A stretch of DNA of 64,000 nt from positions 20,938-84,937 of the forward strand of contig CAJTMW010000017.1 of the NCBI GenBank assembly GCA_910577275.1, written 5' to 3'. The translations under genes and the position numbers were made by a program. The stretch's first letter is position 1; each line of letters opens with the position of its first letter. Positions 1 through 8,574 of this stretch are shown here, piece by piece. Origin of the DNA: an uncultured Lachnospiraceae bacterium. Lineage in GTDB: Bacteria > Bacillota > Clostridia > Lachnospirales > Lachnospiraceae. Below the pieces are notes generated by a model. That model ran no database searches and was not told where the DNA came from. It saw nothing but the letters and a program-made list of their open reading frames with translations.

Positions 1-725
1 CGTTAAAGCGTCAGAATGATTATACGTCAAAATGGCTTTTGCCGAATTACTTTACACTGGAGAATTATATTAATGCGTGGAACTCGGCAAATATTCCGAG
101 AGCGCTGACCAATAATCTGATAATTATGGTAGGGGTGGTGTGCCTGTCTGTTTTCATTGGCGCGATGGCATCGTACCCGCTGGCAAGACGTAAAACTAAA
201 ATAAACAATACAATTTATGCAGTGATAATTTCTCTGATTGTGTTGCCTTCCATTTCAATTTCAGCCAATCTTTATAAGGTTATGATTGACATTAAGGCTA
301 TCGATACTTATTGGGGAATTATTCTGGTTATCACGGCTTTCAGCCTCCCAATGGTAATTTTTCTTTATACAGGCTTTATTTCTACCATACCCCGGGAACT
401 GGAAGAAGCGGCAATGATTGACGGATGCAACAGGTTTACAGCATTTTTCCGGATTATTCTGCCTCTTTTGAAAAGTTCAACAATTACAGTTGTCATATTT
501 ACCGGGCAGGCAGCGTGGAATGATTATGCGTTTGCATTGCTTTATCTGCAGTCGCCGGAAAAGCAAAACATGACGCTTACGATTTCTACTTTTTTTTCCG
601 AATACCATCTGGAACTGGGATGGATGTCGGCAGGATGTATTATTAACGCGCTTCCGCTGATAATTGTATTTTTCTGTTGTCAGAAGTACTTTATCAGAGG
701 ATTGACGGACGGGGCTGTAAAGTAA
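1..725 (+). CDS. CUT1 ABC sugar permease (MalG-like), 5'-truncated
   Basis: Inner-membrane permease subunit of a carbohydrate ABC importer. The reading frame is open from base 3 through the first visible start-like codon (TTG at 39), so the true start lies upstream of the window. Several hydrophobic segments are visible. The cytoplasmic EAA loop that contacts the ATPase is clear (EEAAMIDGCNRF followed by IILPLL), and the C-terminus FIRGLTDGAVK is typical of MalG-type subunits. The partner permease and binding protein would be upstream, outside the window. It is followed 16 bp later by a YesM-like kinase, so transporter and sensor probably share an operon. The substrate is unknown; the two creatinase-like genes downstream suggest it may not be a simple sugar. 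Confidence 0.9.
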   Translation, partial: LKRQNDYTSKWLLPNYFTLENYINAWNSANIPRALTNNLIIMVGVVCLSVFIGAMASYPLARRKTKINNTIYAVIISLIVLPSISISANLYKVMIDIKAIDTYWGIILVITAFSLPMVIFLYTGFISTIPRELEEAAMIDGCNRFTAFFRIILPLLKSSTITVVIFTGQAAWNDYAFALLYLQSPEKQNMTLTISTFFSEYHLELGWMSAGCIINALPLIIVFFCCQKYFIRGLTDGAVK

Positions 726-741
726 AAGGAAAGGGGATGTT

Positions 742-2520
742 TTGTCAAACCGGATGATGACTGGATTTTTTCGCCGAATCAAATCGGTACAATTTAAACT
801 GATTGCAGTATTTTTATTTTCTGTACTGCTTCCGCTGATAATACTGATTGCGGTTCTCCCGGTCTGGTTTACAGACAGAATGGAAAAAAATGCGCGTATA
901 TCGGCTGAAGGCACAGTTGCGTCAATCAGCAAAAATGTGGAAATTTATTTAAATGATTTGGAAAACATTACTCTGATTCCTTATATTAATGACAGTGTAA
1001 TGATGGCGCTTCAGAAAAAGAAGAAGTTTTTAAATCTGGAAATTCCGGAAGAAGAGATGTATGAAATTAACCGGGCCCTTACTTATGAGCTGCCGCTGTA
1101 CTTTCAACTGATGCGCAACGATATTTCCGAGCTACTTATCTTACCTGAGGATGGAAGTGTTTATCTGACGTCGGTAAATTCGTCCTATTATGAAAAGGAA
1201 TATGATTATCGGAGTCAGGAATGGTATCAGCAAGCAGTGAAAGCGGAAGGCAGAGCAATCTTTATCGGAAATCATAGACAGGATTATATACAAAATCCAA
1301 AAGCAGAAGGCGTTATTTCTGTAGTAAGACAAATCCGGGATGTGGAAACCCAGGAAGCTCTGGCGGTAGTTATGTCGGATACGGAGACGGACATACTTGA
1401 AAGGATATTAGAGTCTGTGACTTTCAATGAGGGAAGCTGGTGCTTTATTCTGGATGACAGGCATAGTATTGTCTGCGGAAGTGGAGAGGCCGATAAAAAT
1501 TTACTGGAAGCTGTGCAAAGCCGGAAAAATCCGGAGGATTTTTCAATTCCCGGATATTTGGCTGTCAGTTGTGCCGTGGAGGGTACCAGATGGCAGGTGG
1601 TGGCGCTTTTATCAAGGCATGAAGTGTTTCGGCAGTCGCGGTTTGTATATCTGCTGGGAGGAGCCTTTATCATTCTATATTTGTTTGTGGGAAGTATGCT
1701 CTTTTCCAATTTTTCACGATATGTGACAAAACCGCTGGCAAAGCTGTCGGAAACCATGCAGAAAGTACAGAAAGGGGACATGAATGTTGTCTGCCGGATT
1801 GAATCAGAGGATGAGATTGCGGAACTTGGCAGGAACTTCAACAGAATGCTCAGTCAGATAAACGAGCTGATTGAAAAGGAGTATAAAGCGGTGCTTGCGC
1901 AGAAAGATATGGAATATTATGCGCTTTCTTCACAAATTCAGCCGCATTTTATTTATAATGTGCTGAATAATCTGGTAGGACTGAACCGCGCAGGAGAAAA
2001 GGAAACATTGGAAAAAACAGTATTGTCCCTGACAGATATTCTGCGTTATATGCTTGACCACAGTGATATGGTAAAAGTTTCAGTGGAGCTGGATGTCATT
2101 GAAAAATATTGCGAACTGCAAAAACTCAGGTTTGGAGAAAGGCTTGAATACGTAATTACCTGTGAAAAGGAGTATCATTCCTGCAAGATTCCCAGACTTA
2201 TTTTACAGCCGATTGTGGAAAATGCAATTCTGCATGGAATTGAGCCGTTAAAAAATGGCGGTACGGTGACGGTATTGGGAGAGAATGTGCGGGAATCTGG
2301 AAAAGGATATTTGATGTTTACCATTTCCGATAACGGGGTCGGGTTTGATACGGAGCTTATAAACGTGGATAACAGTGTGGGGATTAAAAATATCCGTAAC
2401 AGGCTGGCGCTTGTATATCAGGGAGCGACATTTGAAATGGAAAGTACTGCGGAAACCGGAACCTGTGTGAGAATCCGGATTCCGGAGGAGGAACTGGAAA
2501 ATGAGAATTGTGATAGCTGA
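742..2520 (+). CDS. YesM-like sensor histidine kinase
   Basis: Membrane sensor kinase of 592 residues. A transmembrane helix lies at about residues 18-42, an extracellular Cache-like sensor at about 45-295, a second helix at about 301-322, and a HAMP linker at about 325-372. Next come the His_kinase motif QPHFIYNVLNN (likely phosphorylated His402) and a HATPase domain with N box (IVENAILHG) and G1 box (DNGVGF). The chosen start is TTG at 742, about 6 bases after GGAAAGGGG; ATG codons at 754 and 757 are alternatives. It overlaps the next response regulator by 20 bp, so the two are translationally linked. Such kinases usually sense solutes related to the adjacent transporter. Confidence 0.9.
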   Translation: MSNRMMTGFFRRIKSVQFKLIAVFLFSVLLPLIILIAVLPVWFTDRMEKNARISAEGTVASISKNVEIYLNDLENITLIPYINDSVMMALQKKKKFLNLEIPEEEMYEINRALTYELPLYFQLMRNDISELLILPEDGSVYLTSVNSSYYEKEYDYRSQEWYQQAVKAEGRAIFIGNHRQDYIQNPKAEGVISVVRQIRDVETQEALAVVMSDTETDILERILESVTFNEGSWCFILDDRHSIVCGSGEADKNLLEAVQSRKNPEDFSIPGYLAVSCAVEGTRWQVVALLSRHEVFRQSRFVYLLGGAFIILYLFVGSMLFSNFSRYVTKPLAKLSETMQKVQKGDMNVVCRIESEDEIAELGRNFNRMLSQINELIEKEYKAVLAQKDMEYYALSSQIQPHFIYNVLNNLVGLNRAGEKETLEKTVLSLTDILRYMLDHSDMVKVSVELDVIEKYCELQKLRFGERLEYVITCEKEYHSCKIPRLILQPIVENAILHGIEPLKNGGTVTVLGENVRESGKGYLMFTISDNGVGFDTELINVDNSVGIKNIRNRLALVYQGATFEMESTAETGTCVRIRIPEEELENENCDS

Positions 2521-4009
2521 TGATGAGCAATGGGTGAGAACCGCATTAAAGGAAATGCTTTTGGAGGCAGACTCCGGTACAGAAATCGTGGGTGAAGCCT
2601 TAAATGGCAGTCATATGGCAAAACTGGCAGAAGAAGAACAACCGGATGTCGTGTTTGTGGATATCCGTATGCCTGAAATGAACGGTTTGGAGGGAATAGC
2701 ATCAGCCAGAGACAAAAGCCCTGAAACAATATGGGTTATTCTGAGCGGATATTCCGATTTTCAGTATGCTCAGGAGGCAATTCGGCTGGGAGTGCAGGAA
2801 TATTTGTTAAAACCGGTAAGTCCTGAAAAATTGCGTGAAACACTGTTAAATGTGCAGAAACTGAAATTTGCAAGAAAAACAAACAGAAATACGGATTTTC
2901 GGAATTGGCTTATTTCCAGTTTTTATATGGAAGGACAGGATGAAAAGAGCGGAGATTTCCGTAAGCTGCAGATGATGGGCATGCTATTGTATTTTGATAC
3001 CTGGGTAGAACCGGAGGAAAGGGAGAGGTATCAGGAAAGGGTGACGAAGCTGCTGGAAAAGCGTGCAGTAGAGCTGGAGCAGTATGGAAACGTATATTGC
3101 GCTTATTTCATGCCACAGCAGCAAAAAATGATACTGGCAACAGGCATAGGAACGGGGGTGGGAAAGGAACGAAAAGAGGATATAGAGGAGTGGTTTGAGT
3201 CTCTTCAAAAGGAATTTTTTAAGGTGTCGGATAAACATTGTACTCTCATGGGAATTTATACAAAATGGTGTGACAGTGTGACAGAGATGGTTGACTGCAT
3301 GAACCGTGAGGAATGGGTTGAATATTGCAGAATTATGGCTGCGCCTGACCGGATTTGGTATTTTGAGGAGCTGGGAAAAAACAGAAAATCCATACAGCCA
3401 TGTAAGGTACGTATGTGCGAGAGGCTTATGCATATTGCAAAAGGGATGCATGAGGGGTCTTATCTGCATTTTATCGATTGTGTTGTAAAGGCAGAAAAGG
3501 AATGGGTGAGCTGTCAGGCACAAACAAATGCGACAGAGTATGCTAATATGAAACATTATCTGGCGGTTATTACCGGAATTAACCGTTTTATGACAAAGGA
3601 TGAGTTTCGGAGTATGGAAATGGGGAAGGTACTCGCGTTTATCCGGGAGAATGCGAGGCAGGTTCTGGCCAGAGGGAAGGCAGGACAAAAAGAAGAAGAC
3701 GTAATAAAACTGGCGGAAGACTATATTCTCGGACATTTTGGAGAGGATATCAGCGTTTCACAGGTGGCATTGCAGTTATCGCTGACACCTAATTACCTGA
3801 GTGCTCTTTTCCACAAAAAAACAGGGACTACTTTTGTGAAATACCTCACACGGGTCAGAATGCGTGAGGCAGAAAAGCTGCTGCAGAGCACGAAACTTCC
3901 GGTTTGGAGGATTGCAGAAAAAACCGGTTTTTCCGATACACGGTATTTTACAAAAATATTTAAAGATTACTATGGAATACTTCCGTCTGAATATGGAAAC
4001 AGAATTTGA
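2501..4009 (+). CDS. YesN-like response regulator, AraC-type output
   Basis: Response regulator of 502 residues. The N-terminal receiver domain (about 1-120) has the acidic pair DD at 7-8, the phospho-acceptor Asp54 in FVDIRMPEM, and the conserved Lys in LLKPVSP. A long middle region of unknown fold follows, then a C-terminal AraC/XylS double helix-turn-helix (about 400-500; SQVALQLSLTPNYLSALF and FSDTRYFTKIFKDYYG). The start ATG is preceded by GGAGGAGG inside the kinase gene. It probably activates the upstream transporter genes and the M24 genes downstream, which begin 39 bp later. Confidence 0.92.
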   Translation: MRIVIADDEQWVRTALKEMLLEADSGTEIVGEALNGSHMAKLAEEEQPDVVFVDIRMPEMNGLEGIASARDKSPETIWVILSGYSDFQYAQEAIRLGVQEYLLKPVSPEKLRETLLNVQKLKFARKTNRNTDFRNWLISSFYMEGQDEKSGDFRKLQMMGMLLYFDTWVEPEERERYQERVTKLLEKRAVELEQYGNVYCAYFMPQQQKMILATGIGTGVGKERKEDIEEWFESLQKEFFKVSDKHCTLMGIYTKWCDSVTEMVDCMNREEWVEYCRIMAAPDRIWYFEELGKNRKSIQPCKVRMCERLMHIAKGMHEGSYLHFIDCVVKAEKEWVSCQAQTNATEYANMKHYLAVITGINRFMTKDEFRSMEMGKVLAFIRENARQVLARGKAGQKEEDVIKLAEDYILGHFGEDISVSQVALQLSLTPNYLSALFHKKTGTTFVKYLTRVRMREAEKLLQSTKLPVWRIAEKTGFSDTRYFTKIFKDYYGILPSEYGNRI

Positions 4010-4048
4010 ATATCCATGTGACGAGACGGAAATAAAAAGGAGGAAAAG

Positions 4049-5290
4049 ATGATTTTAGAAGGAAAAAAGATGAGAGACCGTTATGAGCAGGTCGAAATGT
4101 ATTCGCCACAGGAGTATATACGGCGGGCAGAAGTGGTGAGGCAGGAGATGAAAAGGAAAGGGGTGGAGGTACTTCTGATTTTAAACTGTACGGGCGAAGC
4201 CTATGACCACTGGTTGACAGGTAAAGAATTTCTGGATTATGTAATTGTACCGGCGAAGGGAGAAATTATAGGAGTGCTGCTCGATGAGATTGATGAATCC
4301 GGATTCGAAGACAACACGGAGCAGGTTGATTTTGGGCGCTACGTTCATCAAAGAGCTTTTACCACACAGGCTCCGGGAGTTCGGTTTATACATCCGGTTT
4401 CTGAAAACAGAATAGCGGAATTAATCGCCGGATATAGTACGGAAAAGGTGGGATTGATTAATCCTGATTATATGTTCTGGAAATTGGATGAAGCGTTAAA
4501 AAACAAAATAGAAAGACTGGAATATGTAGATTTAACTATGGAAGTCGATTCCCAGAAAACAAGGAAAAGTGATGAAGAGTTGGAGTGTATCCGTATGGCA
4601 GGTATAGCTCAGGGGCAGATGATGGAGGCTTTGGAGCATATGCTCCGTCCAGGCAGGCATCTGAAGGAAATAAGGACTGAGGTAAGGGACCAGATTGTGA
4701 GCATGGGAGCCAGCGGGTTTTTACATTGTATGCTGATTAATCTGGGGAATCAGATGGAGATTGCACCGCCGTTTGACCCTTATTCTGATGACGAAATTAT
4801 TAAAGAGGGAGACCGTTTTTTTGCATTGTATGAGAGCAATAGCTTTGGAGGACATTGTACGGCAATGGGGCGCGTGTTTATTCTCGGGGAGGCAACCGAG
4901 GAATATCGTCAGGCTATCCGCTTTGCAGTGGAGGTAAATGAATTTGCAGCTTCCAGAATGGTTCCGGGAAATACCCTGCGTAACATTGTAGCAGAGACAA
5001 GAAGTTTCGTTACATTAAAAGGACACAATCTGAAAAGAATGTGCTGGATGCATGGACTGTCTACGGCAACCTATGGGGAACAGTTTGGAGTTAATGATAT
5101 TTCTTATGACTGGCCGCTTACAGAAGGGGCGGTTCTTCATTGCCATCCTATTAGCAACCGCTATATGCCATGGCTGGGAGGAGGCGCATGGGAAGAGGCG
5201 TGGGAGTTGAATACATATGTAGTTACACCGGAGGGTGGAAAGTCTCTTGTGAAATATCCGCTGGGATTAACAGAAATCGGATTAGACTAA
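4049..5290 (+). CDS. M24-family creatinase-like protein, copy A
   Basis: Pita-bread-fold protein of 413 residues. It has an N-terminal creatinase/prolidase-like domain (about 1-165) and a C-terminal M24 domain. Where metallopeptidases carry the two Asp metal ligands (a DxG then SDxTRT pattern after GD), this protein reads GDRFFALYESNSFGG and then TAMGRVF, so neither Asp is present. A later MHGLS and an EGAVLHCHP segment resemble the other active-site strands. Creatinase is a known metal-independent member of this fold, so a C-N hydrolase of creatinase type is more likely than a peptidase; the substrate is unknown. The start has AGGAGG 6 bases upstream. A homologous gene follows 16 bp later. 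Confidence 0.8.
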   Translation: MILEGKKMRDRYEQVEMYSPQEYIRRAEVVRQEMKRKGVEVLLILNCTGEAYDHWLTGKEFLDYVIVPAKGEIIGVLLDEIDESGFEDNTEQVDFGRYVHQRAFTTQAPGVRFIHPVSENRIAELIAGYSTEKVGLINPDYMFWKLDEALKNKIERLEYVDLTMEVDSQKTRKSDEELECIRMAGIAQGQMMEALEHMLRPGRHLKEIRTEVRDQIVSMGASGFLHCMLINLGNQMEIAPPFDPYSDDEIIKEGDRFFALYESNSFGGHCTAMGRVFILGEATEEYRQAIRFAVEVNEFAASRMVPGNTLRNIVAETRSFVTLKGHNLKRMCWMHGLSTATYGEQFGVNDISYDWPLTEGAVLHCHPISNRYMPWLGGGAWEEAWELNTYVVTPEGGKSLVKYPLGLTEIGLD

Positions 5291-5306
5291 AGGAGGAGAA
5301 TATAAG

Positions 5307-6500
5307 ATGAGTGAAAAAGCATATATGAAAGGCAGGTTTGCCAGACTTCAAAAATTTATGAGTCAGGAGAGCCTTGCAGGAATTCTCTTTCTGCGTCCGC
5401 TGAAAGAGGGGTACGATATGTGGCTTACCGGGTGCACACAAAAGGATGCACAAGTAAGTTATCTGGATAAGGCAATGCTGGCAGTGGCCGAGGGAGAAAA
5501 AATTTTGAGTATCTCTACGCCAAGCCTAATCGAGGCAGGGGCGGAAGACCCCTGGCTGCCTCACGCCCTTCCCGGGGAGGCTTCTACCCCATATTATATT
5601 AACTGTACCGGCTTTTATGGAGATTACTTCCGTGCAATGCTCAGTAAAAATCACAGATTAGGATTGGTGAACGGAAATAAACTACAGCTAAGGGTGAAGA
5701 ATTTTATACAGAAATATGCGCCGGATGTGGAATTTGTGGATGTTGACAGGGAGGTTCATCTGCTTAAAGCAATTAAGACAGATGAGGAAATTGAGATGAT
5801 TCGAAAAGATTGCCGTAATCTGGAGCATGCGTTTGCCGCTATGGGAACTATACTGCGGCCGAACGTGACGGAACGTGATGTTGTCAGCGGAATCCGAAAA
5901 AGCCTTTTGGAAAGAGGGGCAAGCGGCTGGGATTACAGCAGTCAGTGCTTGGATGTGAAACTGACCTCTGCACCTATAAGCGGAATGGCGGTAGCCGAGC
6001 CTCTTGAATATCCGGGACGTGTCTTGGGCATGGGCGACAGAGTGAATATAAAGGTTAATGCTTCTATGGCAGAAGGCTGGCATGTATCATTAGGGCGTTG
6101 TTATGTTCTGGGACAGGCAGACGAGGAAACAAAGAAATGTTGGGACCTGGCAGTAAAGGCGCAGAAGGCGGCAGCTGACTACCTGAAGCCGGGGGTTACA
6201 ATTTCCGCTGTAATGAGTGAAGTGAATGAAAATATTTTGAAAAAGTCAGGATTCCCGGAAGATAAAAGTAATTGGATTTATGGCGTGGGGAATGCCTGGG
6301 CGGAATATCCAATGGCTGTTCCGGGATGGCGGGATATCAGACTTTGCGAGGGAATGGTTCTGGCAGTAGGACCAAATGTAAGGCCGGAAGGAAAAGATGC
6401 TTACTGCTGTCTGGATATTTATCGAATTACGGATAATGGCGCAGTTCGTTTGGGAGACAGCAGCCAGGGATTAAGAGAACTTTTTTCAACTGTTTTTTAA
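5307..6500 (+). CDS. M24-family creatinase-like protein, copy B
   Basis: Pita-bread-fold protein of 397 residues, a diverged paralogue of the gene just upstream. Both share the opening pattern of a short basic start, a YDMWLTG/YDHWLTG motif near residue 35-55 and a C-terminal M24 domain. The expected metal-binding Asp residues are again missing: the strand reads GDRVNIKVNASMAEG then VSLGRCYVLG. The usual active-site His is not obvious either (WIYGVGNAWAEYP stands where copy A has MHGLSTATYGEQ), so this copy may be non-catalytic or form a hetero-oligomer with copy A. GGAGGAG precedes the ATG. It probably shares a transcript with the YesMN pair. Confidence 0.78.
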   Translation: MSEKAYMKGRFARLQKFMSQESLAGILFLRPLKEGYDMWLTGCTQKDAQVSYLDKAMLAVAEGEKILSISTPSLIEAGAEDPWLPHALPGEASTPYYINCTGFYGDYFRAMLSKNHRLGLVNGNKLQLRVKNFIQKYAPDVEFVDVDREVHLLKAIKTDEEIEMIRKDCRNLEHAFAAMGTILRPNVTERDVVSGIRKSLLERGASGWDYSSQCLDVKLTSAPISGMAVAEPLEYPGRVLGMGDRVNIKVNASMAEGWHVSLGRCYVLGQADEETKKCWDLAVKAQKAAADYLKPGVTISAVMSEVNENILKKSGFPEDKSNWIYGVGNAWAEYPMAVPGWRDIRLCEGMVLAVGPNVRPEGKDAYCCLDIYRITDNGAVRLGDSSQGLRELFSTVF

Positions 6501-6523
6501 GATGATGAATCAAATTTTATCGC

Positions 6524-6552
6524 TGGCTATTACGCCAGTGATTTGTTATAAT
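6524..6552 (+). promoter_or_regulatory. possible sigma-A promoter for the MFS leader
   Basis: A perfect TATAAT (6547-6552) lies 17 bases after a poor -35-like TGGCTA (6524-6529). It overlaps the weak hairpin CGCTGGC/GCCAGTG at 6521-6540, which might also end the upstream operon but has no following T-run. It is placed correctly to transcribe the leader peptide and the MFS gene. The assignment rests only on the -10 box and position. Confidence 0.35.
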
Positions 6553-6635
6553 CAAAAATAATCAGAAAATGTACCGCCGTCTGTCTTTACCTGCCGGAAA
6601 TACGGCTGGCAGCGGCACAGAGAGGAGAAATCAAC

Positions 6636-6689
6636 ATGCTTGAAGCAAATCGGCTCTGCATTGCAAAAGCTCCATGCAAGGTCTTTTAG
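6636..6689 (+). CDS. putative 17-residue leader peptide (attenuation)
   Basis: Short open frame encoding MLEANRLCIAKAPCKVF, preceded by AGAGGAGA 5-12 bases upstream of the ATG. It ends 99 bp before the MFS exporter start. Its 3' half contains two segments (6669-6677 and 6676-6684) that can pair with sequences further down the leader, so ribosome position on this frame would decide which hairpin forms. This is the arrangement of drug-inducible erm and efflux leaders. No homology to a known leader was recognised. Confidence 0.55.
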   Translation: MLEANRLCIAKAPCKVF

Positions 6690-6788
6690 GATAGGACGGC
6701 ATGGAGCGGGATAATTCTATCCTGAGACTTTGCGAATTATCAGATGATACGGAAATATTCAATGATAAATTGTTAAGGAGCAAAGTCT
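6669..6788 (+). promoter_or_regulatory. competing hairpins: candidate translation attenuator
   Basis: Three pairings are visible. Stem 1 is GCTCCATGC (6669-6677) with GCATGGAGC (6699-6707), nine pairs. A second stem is AGGATAG (6688-6694) with CTATCCT (6717-6723). The third is AGACTTTGC (6725-6733) with GCAAAGTCT (6780-6788). That last arm lies between the Shine-Dalgarno AAGGAG (6775-6780) and the MFS ATG at 6789, so this stem would block initiation. GCAAGGTCT (6676-6684), inside the leader frame, can pair with the same AGACTTTGC using one G-U pair, which would free the start site. No terminator-type T-run is seen, which favours translational control. Confidence 0.6.
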
Positions 6789-8081
6789 ATGAAAAATTTA
6801 AAAACAGAAATATATGAAATGAGAAACTTTTTACTGCTGTGGATTACACAGGCGTTTTCCGGTCTTGGAAGCGGAATGACAAGCTATGCGCTGGTAATCT
6901 GGTCGTACACGGAGAAGGGCTCCGCGCTGGCAACGTCCATGCTTATGATATGCTCGTACGCACCCTATGTGCTGCTCAGTATTTTTGCGGGAGCGCTCAG
7001 CGACAAGTGGAATAAAAAGGCGACCATGCTGGTCTGCGACACGGCGGCGGCGCTGACTACGGTGGTTATGCTGGTTCTGCTGCATTTTGACGCGCTGGAA
7101 ATATGGCATTTATACGTAATCAATGCGGTTAACGGGTTGATGAACACGGTGCAGCAGCCGGCGTCCGAGGTGGCGGTGACAAGGATTCTGCCTGAAAAGT
7201 ATTACCAGAAGGTGGGAGGGCTTCGGTATTTCTCCAATTCGTTAAATACCATTTTAAAGCCGATTATTGCAACGGCGATTCTGGGAATTGCCGGAATGGG
7301 AGCCATTGTGGCCTTTGATTTGCTGTCCTTTGGCGTTGCTTTTGCGGCGCTTGCCTTTGCAATAAAGATTCCGGAAGACAGAAAGGAAACGCAGAGGCAG
7401 GATAAACTACTGGCTTCGGTAAAAGAAGGAATCGGATACCTCACAAAGGAAAGAGGAATTTTCGACCTGATTTTATTTCTTGCGTCAATCAATCTGGTGG
7501 CATCTATTTATGAAGCGGCCTTTCCGGCAATGCTTCTTTCCAGAGAAGGCGGAAGCGAGAAGGTGCTCGGGCTGGTCAACGCGGTAATCGGAGTTACCAC
7601 CCTTGCGGGAAGCGTGCTGGCGTCTTTTGTGAAGGAGCCAAAGAGCAGGGTGAGAGTTATTTGCAACTGCCTGCTGTTTTCCATGAGTTTTGAGAATTTT
7701 ATTCTTGCTCTTGGCAGAACACCTTTTATTTGGTGTATCGGAGGCTTCCTCGGGTGGATTGCCATACCGCTCATGAGTACCAACCTTGAGGCGATTATGC
7801 GGCTGCGTGTTCCGGTGGACATGCAGGGGCGGGTCTATGCGGTGAGAAATTCTCTGCAGTTTTTTACCATACCAATCGGCTATTTTCTTGGCGGATTTCT
7901 GGTGGATAAGGTTTTTGAGCCTGTGATGGCGGCGCAGAAGGAGGGGAGCGCACTTATCCGTCTGTTCGGCGAGGGAAAAGGCTCGGGAGCGGCGCTGCTG
8001 TTTTTTGTGATTGCTTTTGCCGGGATTGGGGTCTGCCTGTATTTTCGGCGGGATAAGCATATATGGGAGCTTGAGAGATAG
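6789..8081 (+). CDS. MFS exporter, macrolide-efflux (Mef)-like subfamily
   Basis: Membrane transporter of 430 residues with about 12 hydrophobic segments. The overall pattern is that of the MefA-like branch of the major facilitator superfamily: WITQAFSGLGSGMTSYAL in helix 1, a loop GALSDKWNKKATML between helices 2 and 3, and QGRVYAVRNSLQFF in the second half. Members export drugs or other small hydrophobic compounds by proton antiport. The substrate cannot be read from the sequence. The strongest functional hint is the upstream leader peptide with hairpins that cover its start, an arrangement used by antibiotic-induced resistance genes. It is followed by an unrelated small operon 77 bp downstream. 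Confidence 0.85.
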   Translation: MKNLKTEIYEMRNFLLLWITQAFSGLGSGMTSYALVIWSYTEKGSALATSMLMICSYAPYVLLSIFAGALSDKWNKKATMLVCDTAAALTTVVMLVLLHFDALEIWHLYVINAVNGLMNTVQQPASEVAVTRILPEKYYQKVGGLRYFSNSLNTILKPIIATAILGIAGMGAIVAFDLLSFGVAFAALAFAIKIPEDRKETQRQDKLLASVKEGIGYLTKERGIFDLILFLASINLVASIYEAAFPAMLLSREGGSEKVLGLVNAVIGVTTLAGSVLASFVKEPKSRVRVICNCLLFSMSFENFILALGRTPFIWCIGGFLGWIAIPLMSTNLEAIMRLRVPVDMQGRVYAVRNSLQFFTIPIGYFLGGFLVDKVFEPVMAAQKEGSALIRLFGEGKGSGAALLFFVIAFAGIGVCLYFRRDKHIWELER

Positions 8082-8158
8082 TTGAAATAAAGTAATTGGT
8101 CAGGGGCAGAATGACCTGCCTCTGACATAAAATCTGGCAGGACAGGGGGCGCTTATTT

Positions 8159-8488
8159 ATGAGTAAAACCTTTGCAGATATGGAAGATATGTACAGGGAA
8201 GTCGTCGCAAGATTCCAAAGGATTGAGTTGCAGGAATGGAAAGCGGAGGGCGCGATGATTGAGCTTTCCAGACAGGTAGGAGAGCTGGCAAAGCAGGTTA
8301 TGATAAAGGAAAAATATTATGCGCTGGAGGGCGACGCGCCTGATGTTGACGGGCGTCTTGGAAACGAAATGGCGGATGTGATTGCACAGGTGATGAGACT
8401 GGCAGATTATTACGGAATAGATTTGGAAAAGGCTTTTATTGAAGCAAGGGAAGATGAGGACAGATATCTGAAATCCAGAGGCGTATAG
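8159..8488 (+). CDS. MazG-like nucleotide pyrophosphohydrolase-type protein
   Basis: Small protein of 109 residues, predicted all-helical. It carries the two acidic helices of the MazG/all-alpha NTP pyrophosphatase fold: LSRQVGELAKQV in the first and GNEMADVIAQVMRLAD in the second, with a trailing YYGIDLEKAF as in many MazG-like proteins. The first helix has QVGE where typical enzymes have EExxE, so metal binding may be altered. The ATG follows AGGGGGC. It lies in an apparent operon with an HD-domain gene, which suits nucleotide or phosphate-ester metabolism, but the substrate is not known. Confidence 0.7.
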   Translation: MSKTFADMEDMYREVVARFQRIELQEWKAEGAMIELSRQVGELAKQVMIKEKYYALEGDAPDVDGRLGNEMADVIAQVMRLADYYGIDLEKAFIEAREDEDRYLKSRGV

Positions 8489-8574
8489 AGGAATCATAGT
8501 TGAGGGATGTGCCGGAGGCGGAATGCCCAGCATGAAAGACATTGTGAGACAGAGACAAGAAGGAGGCTGAAAAA

